Below are positions 7,976-15,578 of a stretch of 64,000 nucleotides of DNA, one piece after another. Within the stretch, counting starts at the first letter, position 1. Every line of letters starts with the position of its first letter. Below the pieces are notes generated by a model, which worked only from the letters and a program-made list of their open reading frames with translations, did no database searches and had not been told where the DNA came from. The DNA comes from JAEUIT01 sp044220875 (GTDB taxonomy: Bacteria; Planctomycetota; Phycisphaerae; Phycisphaerales; SM1A02). A program made the translations under genes and the position numbers. The DNA lies in contig JBGAQH010000004.1 of assembly GCA_044220875.1 (NCBI GenBank), positions 434,001 through 498,000 of the forward strand. The letters are read 5' to 3'.

Positions 7976-9309
7976 GTCGCCTGCTCCCTCTCCGACAGAT
8001 GCAGATCCGACGGCTCGGCCCGGACCTCCGAACTGCCGTCATCGGGAGCGGTCAGCCGCACCATCAGGATCTGGGTCGCATTCGCGGCCGCGACCTCGAA
8101 GCTCCACCCGGCCTCGGCGGTCGTCTCGCCTGGCTTGGGAATCCGACCGAAGCGCTTGAGGAGGAAGCCGGCGACGGTGTCGTAGTCGTCGTCCTCCGGC
8201 AGGCCGACGTCCAGATGGGCGTTCAGGTCATCGACGCGGTATCGGCCGGACATCTGCCAGCGGGCGTCTCCGGCGGGAATGAGCTCCGGCGTCGCCTCCG
8301 CATCCGCGTCGTGCTCGTCGTTGATCTCGCCGACGATCTCCTCCAGGACGTCCTCGATCGTCGCCAATCCCGCGGTCCCGCCATACTCGTCGACGACGAT
8401 CGCCATGTGCACCTCGCTCCGCTGGAAGTCGAGCAGGAGCTCGCGCACCGGTTTGGTCTCGGGAACGCGGATCGGCTCACGGAGGAGCGGTCGCAGGGCG
8501 AACTCGGGAGCGTCGGTCCCGAGATAGCGCACGAGGTCCTTGACGTAGAGGACGCCGAGGATCTGGTCGAGCGACTCCTCGAAGACGGGAATGCGGGAGT
8601 GGCCGGCTTCGGCGAGAAATGCCCGGATGCGATCGAGGTCATCGGTGTAGGCGAGACCGGTGACGTTGGTGCGCGGCGTCATGACGCTCGAGACCGAGGT
8701 TGAGCGGAACTCGACGACGTTCTCGAGAATGCGGGCCGAGAGCGGGTCGAGTTCGCCGTCCTTCTTCGAGTCCTCGATGGTCAGGAGCAGGTCCTCGTCG
8801 ACTTCGGCGGACTCCGAATCCTCCACGCCGGCGAGCCGCCGTACCGCCTCGTCGACGAAGCCCACCACGCCGAGGAAGGGCGCGGCGAGGATCGACGCCA
8901 CACGAATGAAGGACACGCTGATGGTGATCAGCCCGTGGCCGAGATGGCGGGCCATGGCCGCCGAGATGACGCTGGTGAAAAACCAGACGAGAAGCACCGA
9001 CGTGACCATCGACAGCGCCAGCGGACGCAGGGTGATCTGGGTCGTGGTGCCGTATCCGGTGTAGCAGAGAAGGACGAGCGTAAAGCAGCAGACCCGCCCG
9101 AAGGTGCGGAAGAGGGCGATGGCGTGGGCCGCGTCCTCCATATGTTCGAGAATCCAGCGCCGTCGCGGCAGGTCGCCGCGCTCCTCGAGCCGCCGTTCGA
9201 CCGCCGAACGGCTGGCGCTCGCCAGCGCCAAGTTCAGCGCCGAGAGGTAGCTCGTGACGATGAGGGCGACGACCAGCCCCAGAACGACCGTTGCGACCAT
9301 GGGGGTCAT
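7972..9309 (-). CDS. CNNM/CBS-domain membrane protein of the HlyC/CorC family
   Basis: 445 residues. The N-terminal 150 contain membrane helices of the DUF21/CNNM type. A CBS pair follows, recognisable from V-M-T-P-R-T-N-V-T-G-L (about 210) to G-G-T-A-G-L-A-T-I-E-D-V-L-E-E-I-V-G-E-I (about 330). The C-terminal CorC_HlyC domain starts near R-Y-R-V-D-D-L-N-A-H-L and includes D-D-Y-D-T-V-A-G-F-L-L-K-R-F-G-R-I-P. Homologues act in Mg2+/Co2+ efflux or homeostasis at the inner membrane. The start overlaps the ybeY stop by four bases and the stop overlaps the next ATG by four bases, so this is a tightly coupled operon. The ybeY-corC pairing is common across bacteria and supports both calls. Confidence 0.92.
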   Translation of the reverse strand: MTPMVATVVLGLVVALIVTSYLSALNLALASASRSAVERRLEERGDLPRRRWILEHMEDAAHAIALFRTFGRVCCFTLVLLCYTGYGTTTQITLRPLALSMVTSVLLVWFFTSVISAAMARHLGHGLITISVSFIRVASILAAPFLGVVGFVDEAVRRLAGVEDSESAEVDEDLLLTIEDSKKDGELDPLSARILENVVEFRSTSVSSVMTPRTNVTGLAYTDDLDRIRAFLAEAGHSRIPVFEESLDQILGVLYVKDLVRYLGTDAPEFALRPLLREPIRVPETKPVRELLLDFQRSEVHMAIVVDEYGGTAGLATIEDVLEEIVGEINDEHDADAEATPELIPAGDARWQMSGRYRVDDLNAHLDVGLPEDDDYDTVAGFLLKRFGRIPKPGETTAEAGWSFEVAAANATQILMVRLTAPDDGSSEVRAEPSDLHLSEREQAT

Positions 9310-9845
9310 CGGCTCGCACCCTCCCCGTCCCGACCCGGCCGGAAGGTCGGGCCGACGCCGATGGCGCTCAGGATGCGGTCTTCCTCGGCATGCATGAGGT
9401 CATGCGCGACCTGGTCATGGTCATCATGGCCGCAGCAATGCAGCAGTCCGTGCACGGCATACAGCAGAAGCTCGCGCTCTACGCCGTGGCCGAACTCCGC
9501 GGCCCGGCGCGCGGCCTCGTCGGCGCAGGCGATGATGTCGACGTCGATGGGTTCACCGTTGCCCGAGCCGAGGAAGGTCAGGACATCGGTCGTTCCGGCG
9601 ACGCCGGAGTGACGAGCGTGGAAGTCGCTCATCGACCGATCGTCGACGATTTCGACGTGCAGTCGGGCGACGGCCACTCCCGATCGCACGACCACGCCGA
9701 CGGCAGCGGCGATCTGCTGTCGGAGCGCTTCGAGTCCGAAGGCAGGCTGGGCAGCGAGCCCTGCTGCTCCACGCACGGTGATCGACGGCTGTACCCCATC
9801 GCCACCCGCAGCGGGCTCACGGCATGAGTCGTCCGATGACTTCAT
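9306..9845 (-). CDS. ybeY: rRNA maturation endoribonuclease YbeY
   Basis: About 179 residues from ATG 9845. The zinc site H-G-L-L-H-C-C-G-H-D-D-H has the family signature H-G-x-L-H-x-x-G-x-D-H, and G-T-T-D-V-L-T-F precedes it as in YbeY proteins. YbeY is a metal-dependent RNase that processes the 3' end of 16S rRNA and takes part in ribosome quality control. The N-terminus is uncertain: the frame stays open to 9971, and the GAGG in front of ATG 9845 sits unusually close. The stop overlaps the CorC-family start (ATGA at 9306-9309), placing ybeY first in the operon. Confidence 0.9.
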   Translation of the reverse strand: MKSSDDSCREPAAGGDGVQPSITVRGAAGLAAQPAFGLEALRQQIAAAVGVVVRSGVAVARLHVEIVDDRSMSDFHARHSGVAGTTDVLTFLGSGNGEPIDVDIIACADEAARRAAEFGHGVERELLLYAVHGLLHCCGHDDHDQVAHDLMHAEEDRILSAIGVGPTFRPGRDGEGASR

Positions 9846-10311
9846 CCCCTCAAGGTACCCTCGGAAGGAGGTTGTTGCCCCCTCCTCGCCCCGAAGGAGC
9901 GGAAGGACGCCGGGAAGGAACGGGTGGCCACCGGCCACAGCGGGCGGGAACTGGCACCTCGGACCGGCCAAGCGAGGGATGTCACCGAGCTATTGGGCCT
10001 TCTGCGGGGCCCTGCGGGTTCCCGGAGCACAGACGCTCGCCTTCGCAGCCCGCCAAACCTCCGACCTTTCGTCGTCAACGGGAGCACGCGACGAACCCGA
10101 CGGCGACGCGGTGAGCGAACCCACGCATCGTGCGGCATCGCGACGATCGCGCCGCCCGCGGCTCGCGCGACAGCCCACCTGCGCTCGTCCGTCGGCGTCG
10201 CCCATCGAGCGCTGATCGCCAGTGCGGCCCTCGCCATCGTGTGCCTCATCCTCCTCTGCATGACTGCCAGGCGTACCATGCGACGCTTCGATCGCCTCAG
10301 CAGGAGCCGCC
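9846..10311. other. 466-bp divergent spacer between ybeY and the SulP gene
   Basis: The segment must carry promoters for both the ybeY operon and the SulP gene, but I see no convincing -35/-10 pair. A plus-strand frame crossing 10210-10260 encodes one hydrophobic stretch (A-A-L-A-I-V-C-L-I-L-L-C). It lacks a good start and runs into the SulP gene in another frame, so I do not call it. Confidence 0.5.
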
Positions 10312-12126
10312 GTGACCGCATCCTCGTGGAAGACGCGTCATACGCCGAAGCTCCTCATCTGCCTGCGCGAGGGATACAGCATCAAGGCGTTCGCGTCCGA
10401 CCTCGGCGCGGGGCTGACCGTCTCGGTGATTGCGATGCCCCTCGCGATGGCCCTCGGCATCGCGAGCATCCCGCAAAGCGTCGCTGACCAACTTGCCGCC
10501 ATCCATCCGTGGCTCACGCCGCCGGCGATGGGACTCTTCACGGCGGTCATCGCCGGCTTCCTCATCTCGGCCCTGGGCGGTTCGCGGGTTCAGATCGGCG
10601 GACCGACGGCGGCGTTCATGCCCCTGGTCTTCGGCATCTGCGCAGCCCATGGCTACGAGGGTCTCGTCCTCGCCTCCTGCATGGCGGGGGTGATTCTCAT
10701 TCTGCTCGGGGCGTTTCGCTTCGGCGGCGTCATCAAGTTCGTCCCCTACCCGGTCATCGCCGGCTTCACCGCCGGCATCGGCACGGTCATCCTCGCCTCG
10801 CAGGTGAAGGACTTCTTCGGGCTCTCCGTGCTCACGCCGGAGGGAAAGCCAGCGACGATTCCCGCCGACTTCCTCGGCAAGCTCGGCCTCTTCGCCGAGC
10901 ATTGGCGCACCGTCAGTTGGCAGTCGACGGGCCTGGCCCTGGGTTCGCTCATCGTGCTTTCGGCCATGCGCCGCATCGCCCCGCGCGTGCCGGCCGCAAT
11001 CATCGCCGTCGGACTCAGCGCACTTCTCACCAAGCTCATGGGCTGGTCCACCACGATGGTCGCCTTCGACGGCGAGCACCTGCGACCGCTCGTTGAGACC
11101 GTCGGGACGCGCTTCGGCGGCATTCCCTCGAGCCTCCCGGCGCCGCATATCCCGACCTTCTCGATGCAGCTCATTCGCGACCTGATTCCCGCCGCCTCGG
11201 CGATCGCGTTCCTCGGGGCGATCGAGAGCCTTCTCTCCGCGGTCGTCGCCGACGGCATGACCGGCTACCGCCATCGCTCCGATCAGGAACTCGTCGCCCA
11301 AGGCACGGCCAACATCGCCAGCGCCATCTTCTTCGGCCTTCCCGCCACCGGCGCGATCGCCCGCACCGCGGCCAACGTCCGCAGCGGCGCGACCACGCCC
11401 GTCGCCGGCATGCTGCACGCGGTCTTCATCCTGCTCTTCATGGTGGCGCTTGCCCCGCTGGCCTCGGCGGTCCCGCTCGCGTCGCTGGCGGCGATTCTCG
11501 TGATGGTCGCCTGGAAGGTCAGCGAGCTCGAGCACTTCGTCTCGCTGCTGCGGGCCCCGAAAGCCGACGTCCTCGTCCTGCTCACGACCTTCGGACTCAC
11601 GGTCCTCTTCGACCTCACCATCGCCGTCGGCACGGGCATCCTGCTCTCTTCCATCCTCTTCATGCGCCGCATGGCCCAGGTCTCGACCATCGCCGGCATC
11701 AAGGACGAGATCGACGAGGGACAGGAGACCGAGGCCGCCGACGACAAGGACCCGGGCACGATCGTCAACAAGCGGATTCCTGCCGGCGTTGAGGTCTACG
11801 AGATCAACGGGCCGTTCTTCTTCGGCGTCGCCAACAACCTGCGCGACGCCCTCGATCAGGTCGAGAAGCCGCCGAAGGTACTCATCCTCCGCATGCGCTA
11901 TGTCCCGCACATCGACGCCACCGGCCTCAACGCCCTGCGGCAATTCCATCAGCGGTGCGTGAAGCATGGCACGACGCTTTTGCTCGGCGGCGTGCACGCC
12001 CATCCGCTCTACGAGATGGTGAAGGCGGGCATGGACGTCGAGATCGGACTCGAGAACATCTTCGAGAACCTCGACCAGGCGCTGGTGAAGGCCCGCGAGC
12101 TGACGGCGACGGCCGTGCCGTCGTAA
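10312..12126 (+). CDS. SulP-family inorganic anion transporter
   Basis: 604 residues from GTG 10312, with AGGAG at about 10302-10306. The membrane domain opens with the SulP signature (A-F-A-S-D-L-G-A-G-L-T-V-S-V-I-A-M-P-L-A-M-A-L-G-I-A-S) and contains G-G-S-R-V-Q-I-G-G-P-T-A-A-F and F-G-L-P-A-T-G-A-I-A-R-T-A-A-N. About 12-14 hydrophobic helices run to roughly residue 450. The cytoplasmic STAS domain follows (about 475-590), with I-D-A-T-G-L-N-A-L typical of that fold. SulP proteins carry sulfate, bicarbonate or related anions, usually by Na+ symport or anion exchange; the substrate cannot be read from the sequence. It stands alone, divergent from the ybeY operon. Confidence 0.94.
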   Translation: MTASSWKTRHTPKLLICLREGYSIKAFASDLGAGLTVSVIAMPLAMALGIASIPQSVADQLAAIHPWLTPPAMGLFTAVIAGFLISALGGSRVQIGGPTAAFMPLVFGICAAHGYEGLVLASCMAGVILILLGAFRFGGVIKFVPYPVIAGFTAGIGTVILASQVKDFFGLSVLTPEGKPATIPADFLGKLGLFAEHWRTVSWQSTGLALGSLIVLSAMRRIAPRVPAAIIAVGLSALLTKLMGWSTTMVAFDGEHLRPLVETVGTRFGGIPSSLPAPHIPTFSMQLIRDLIPAASAIAFLGAIESLLSAVVADGMTGYRHRSDQELVAQGTANIASAIFFGLPATGAIARTAANVRSGATTPVAGMLHAVFILLFMVALAPLASAVPLASLAAILVMVAWKVSELEHFVSLLRAPKADVLVLLTTFGLTVLFDLTIAVGTGILLSSILFMRRMAQVSTIAGIKDEIDEGQETEAADDKDPGTIVNKRIPAGVEVYEINGPFFFGVANNLRDALDQVEKPPKVLILRMRYVPHIDATGLNALRQFHQRCVKHGTTLLLGGVHAHPLYEMVKAGMDVEIGLENIFENLDQALVKARELTATAVPS

Positions 12127-12158
12127 TCGGCGCGCGTTCTCGGTGCCCGCTCGGTGCC

Positions 12159-12438
12159 CTCTGTGTCCTCAGCCTTCTGCACAATTCGACCAGACTCACC
12201 ACAGAGGACACAGAGAGCACAGACGGGGCACAGAGAGGTCATGCGAGACGGGAGAAGGGGGCGATCCGACTTCCGGTGCCGGGATAGATCGTCCGGCGAA
12301 CCTCGCGGGAGTGATCCTCCTGGCACGTGGCGGGCCGGGACGGGAGAGCAACGCCAGTTCACCGTGCCGGCGGCGTTGGCCGTCCTTGTTCTGACTTGTC
12401 AGTGATTCCGCTCTGTGCTCTCTGTGTCCTCTGTGGTG
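12159..12438. repeat. Inverted-repeat (MITE-like) element, copy A
   Basis: The left arm holds TCAGCCTTCTGCACAATTCG (12169) and CACCACAGAGGACACAGAGA (12197). The right arm, CTCTGTGCTCTCTGTGTCCT at 12411 running on to GTGGTG, is the reverse complement of the second part. Inside the left arm CTCTGTGTCCTC (12159-12170) pairs perfectly with GAGGACACAGAG (12204-12215). The interior of about 170 bp has no gene. The element fills the gap between the convergent SulP and subtilase genes and could act there as a terminator. The same arms return in copy B at 56736-57109. Confidence 0.85.
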
Positions 12439-12474
12439 AAGAACCCCGCGCGTCGCGCGCAGAGCGCCGCGTTC

Positions 12475-14145
12475 TCACCCGCCGCATGGCCCCCACGCGG
12501 CGAGGAAGACCGCGAGGTCAGCGCCGTCCACCGTGCCGCTCTGATCGAGATCGGCAGGGCAGCCGCCGCAGGTCCCCCACTGGCCCATGAAGGTCGCCAG
12601 GTCGGCGCCGTCGACCACACCGTCGTGGGTGAGGTCGCTTGGGCAGTTGAATCCGAGGTCAATCGCGGCGGCCTTGAGGTTCGGACGCGGTCCGATGTGC
12701 TGGCTGAGCGGGTTCGCGCCTGACGTCTGCGGCGAGCCGGTGGCGATGAGCGTTGTCCGAAGGAGCTCGGGCGAGAGCGGCCCGCCGCTCAGGCTCTTCG
12801 CCACCGACTGCAGCAGCGTGCAGATGCCGGCGACGGTCGGCGTCGCCGAGGAGGTGCCGTTGAAGGCGCTGGTGAAGTACTTGGTGGGACCCTCGGCGGA
12901 ATAGAGGTCGCCATAGCCGGTGGTCGTGACCTTCTCCCCCCAGCCCTGCACGTTGATGCGCGAGCCCCAGTTCGAGAACCAGAGTCGGGATCGGTCCACG
13001 GCGCTGCCTCCGGGGGCTGCGCCGGCGCCGACGATGATCGCACCGGAGTCATGCTCGGGCAGGAAGGGCCAGTGGCCGTCGTTGCCCTGACTGTAGATGG
13101 CGGCGTCGAGGTCCTGGGCGCCGTTGCCGGCGGCTTCGACCACGATGATGCCGCTGCCCACAGCGTTCACGATCGCGTTGTAGGTCGCGATATCCCACTC
13201 GACCGGCACCAGGCCGTTCTGAGAGGTGCCGTCGTAGAGCGGGCCGGCCACCTGTTGCTCGATGATGAGGACGTCGCCGGCGTCGAAGATGGCCGCGCAG
13301 TTCGTGATCGCGCCGGCAATGTTCCAGATCCCGTCGGTGAAGGTGCCGGCAAAGTAGAACGAGGCGTTCGAGCAGATGCCCGTGACTCCCCATCCGTTCT
13401 CCTGGCTCGCGACGATGCCGAGCACCGCGGTGCCGTGGTCGTCGCCGAAGCCCGGATCCTGCGGTGTCGCACCGACGATGGTGATGTTCGGGAACTCGGC
13501 GTGGGCCGCGTTGAAGGTGTACTCGAGATCGGCGAAGCGAATGCCCTCGCCGTGGTTGGCGTACTGGGTCCACGCGTACTTGGCATCGAGACCGCTGACC
13601 GCGGGATTGATGTAGCCCTGGCCGCTCGTGAACTTCGGCGTTGTCGGCGGAGTCACGGGAAGGGCAACCGCATGCACATGCTCGACGACACCGAGGGGGA
13701 GGAGTGCCGCGATGGTTCGCGCCGTATCGACCGGTCCGGCCAGACGGAGGAAGAACTCGGTGTTGAGGTCGGGTGTGCTGTGATGCAGACGAGCCTGGGC
13801 CTTGGTGCGCATGGCGGCCAACGCCTCCTCGCCGACGGCGTGCACGCGCTCCCACCGGCAGCCCGGCGAGAGGGTCAGTTGATCGAGGGCCGCGGTGACC
13901 GCGGCGAGATCGCCAGTCCCCACGTCCGAGAGCCGGCCGTCGCGAAGTCGCACGGTGAGGTCGTCGCGGAACTTGACGTAGATCGCATCCGAGCCGCGCA
14001 GGCCGGCCATGCTGACGCGCGGTGCTGTGGCACGGCCATCGGCGCTGGCCGCGCCGGTCGTCATGAAGCCGACGAACAGCGCGAAGGACGCCGCCCGGGT
14101 CATCCGCGCCGTCCAATGCCGATCACACCCAAGAGCACCGCTCAT
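12475..14145 (-). CDS. Secreted S8 subtilisin-like protease with dockerin-like tail
   Basis: 556 residues from ATG 14145, which has AAAGGA nine bases upstream; the frame is open to 14214. A signal peptide covers about 12-37. The S8 domain shows Asp206 (I-R-F-A-D-L-E, replacing the classical D-T/S-G setting), His237 (D-D-H-G-T-A-V-L-G), the oxyanion Asn341 (A-A-G-N-G) and Ser432 (G-T-S-S-A-T-P), so the triad is complete. The C-terminal 55 residues hold two calcium-loop repeats (D-L-T-H-D-G-V-V-D-G-A-D-L-A and D-L-D-Q-S-G-T-V-D-G-A-D-L-A), a dockerin-like end typical of Phycisphaerae exported proteins. It is probably exported and held at the cell surface. Substrate unknown. It is transcribed toward repeat copy A. 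Confidence 0.92.
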   Translation of the reverse strand: MSGALGCDRHWTARMTRAASFALFVGFMTTGAASADGRATAPRVSMAGLRGSDAIYVKFRDDLTVRLRDGRLSDVGTGDLAAVTAALDQLTLSPGCRWERVHAVGEEALAAMRTKAQARLHHSTPDLNTEFFLRLAGPVDTARTIAALLPLGVVEHVHAVALPVTPPTTPKFTSGQGYINPAVSGLDAKYAWTQYANHGEGIRFADLEYTFNAAHAEFPNITIVGATPQDPGFGDDHGTAVLGIVASQENGWGVTGICSNASFYFAGTFTDGIWNIAGAITNCAAIFDAGDVLIIEQQVAGPLYDGTSQNGLVPVEWDIATYNAIVNAVGSGIIVVEAAGNGAQDLDAAIYSQGNDGHWPFLPEHDSGAIIVGAGAAPGGSAVDRSRLWFSNWGSRINVQGWGEKVTTTGYGDLYSAEGPTKYFTSAFNGTSSATPTVAGICTLLQSVAKSLSGGPLSPELLRTTLIATGSPQTSGANPLSQHIGPRPNLKAAAIDLGFNCPSDLTHDGVVDGADLATFMGQWGTCGGCPADLDQSGTVDGADLAVFLAAWGPCGG

Positions 14146-14386
14146 GCGATCCAGTCCTTTGTTCAGATGGTCCCAAGGCAAACGCCCCCCTGCCGGTGCC
14201 CTCAGGTGCTCCAAGCGGTCGGTCTGATACGCCCTCGTTCTCGGCGAAAGGCGACGGCAAACGGCCGCTCGCGCTCAGGCCCACGTCGGGCGTCCGAGAG
14301 CAACCCGCGCTCGACACATCACGACGCAGTCGCCCGCTGTCTGGGAACGCGGTGTTGCATCGATCGTCGGGCGGACGGAACTTCGC

Positions 14387-15403
14387 TCAGCGAAGCCCGC
14401 GCGTCGCCTCGGCGGGAGTCGGCGCGGCTCGCGGCAGCAGGCCGGAAAGGTCATGCTCCTGCTCAACCGTCCAGGCATTTCGGCCCGTGCCGGCCGTCCA
14501 GCGCGAGAGGCGCAGTCGGCAATCGGAACTCGCGGTGAGCAGGCGTCCATCGCCCGTTGGCTTCGCCCAGCGGACGCCGTCCAGCAGCATGACGCGCACG
14601 CTCGAGGCCGTATGCACCAGCGCGAAGAAGCGAAGCTGCCCTTCCCAGACGTTCCATCCGGTGCCCGGCTCACCGCTGCCGCTCGGTGCCCGGGCAACGG
14701 CGGCGACGAGCGAGACCTGAGCGCCCGAAGCCGGATCGAGGACGATGGGATGGACGGCGACGAGATGCGGGGCGATCGTTGCGGTACCACCCTCGGGTGC
14801 CGGAGTCGTCTGCAAGTGATCGGCGAAACCGCTGCCCTCGAAGGCCGCGTCATCGAGACGTACCGACCTCCAGCCACTTGCCGCCGCACTCGCCGGCACG
14901 CCGGGCGTAAGGTGCCGCGGCCATTCGTCGTCGGTCTGTCGCCAGAAGAAGCCGGGGAACATCGACCAAAGTCGTTCCTGTTGGGCCTTCGAGAGCGCGT
15001 ATTGGCTGAGCCCCGCACCACCCGGCCCGAAGGACTGCGGGTGGGTCAGCGGAACGAGCCATGGCAGGCGCGAGACGGCGTAACGAGGTCCGTTGCGGGC
15101 GCTGAAGGGACCGTCGTCGTTGGTCTTGGCGTGGAAGAGGAGGTACTCGCCACAGGCGGAGAGCACCGCGCGGAGCGGCCGCAACTCCATCGTCGTCCAA
15201 GAGCCCTCGGTGACCGTTCCCTTCGCCCAATCCCAACGCAGGGTGCAGGACCAGCGCGTCCCCGGGGCGTGAGGCGGGGCCCGAAACTGCGGCGGCGACT
15301 TCACCGAGGCGTGGCAGCGGGCGAACACGGCCACGATCGGCGCGTTGGCGGCGGCACAACACCACAGGCGCGGCAGAACACGCAGCGAGGAGTCCTCAGG
15401 CAT
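14387..15403 (-). CDS. Hypothetical protein
   Basis: 338 residues from ATG 15403; the frame is open to 15661 but homology-like, well-balanced sequence starts near this ATG, and a plus-strand signal-peptide gene begins at 15579. It is rich in Trp and aromatic residues (W-D-W-A-K-G, W-L-V-P-L-T-H-P, F-F-W-R-Q-T-D-D-E-W-P-R). No signal peptide or membrane helix is clear, although W-C-C-A-A-A-N-A-P-I-V-A-V is mildly hydrophobic. I do not recognise a family. The G-P-G-G-A-G-L-S-Q-Y-A-L-S-K-A-Q-Q-E-R segment looks structured and would make a useful search anchor. The 240-bp gap between its end and the subtilase start shows nothing further. Confidence 0.65.
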   Translation of the reverse strand: MPEDSSLRVLPRLWCCAAANAPIVAVFARCHASVKSPPQFRAPPHAPGTRWSCTLRWDWAKGTVTEGSWTTMELRPLRAVLSACGEYLLFHAKTNDDGPFSARNGPRYAVSRLPWLVPLTHPQSFGPGGAGLSQYALSKAQQERLWSMFPGFFWRQTDDEWPRHLTPGVPASAAASGWRSVRLDDAAFEGSGFADHLQTTPAPEGGTATIAPHLVAVHPIVLDPASGAQVSLVAAVARAPSGSGEPGTGWNVWEGQLRFFALVHTASSVRVMLLDGVRWAKPTGDGRLLTASSDCRLRLSRWTAGTGRNAWTVEQEHDLSGLLPRAAPTPAEATRGLR

Positions 15404-15578
15404 CTCCGGCACTGTACTCGCAGCGAAGGGAGTTTCCTCTCCCATCCGCGAAGGCCGCCAGTGCCGATCCGCTCCGATATCTGGAGGCCGGAGCGGGCGT
15501 CTCCCCGCGAACCGGCGTTCGATCCGCATGCCGATGATCCCCGCACGCAGCAGATGGCGCGTTCGGAACGGAACTCCC

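Noticed and set aside
10130..10487. Possible small membrane protein before the SulP gene
   Set aside because: One hydrophobic stretch only, no good start, and it overlaps the well-supported SulP start in another frame.
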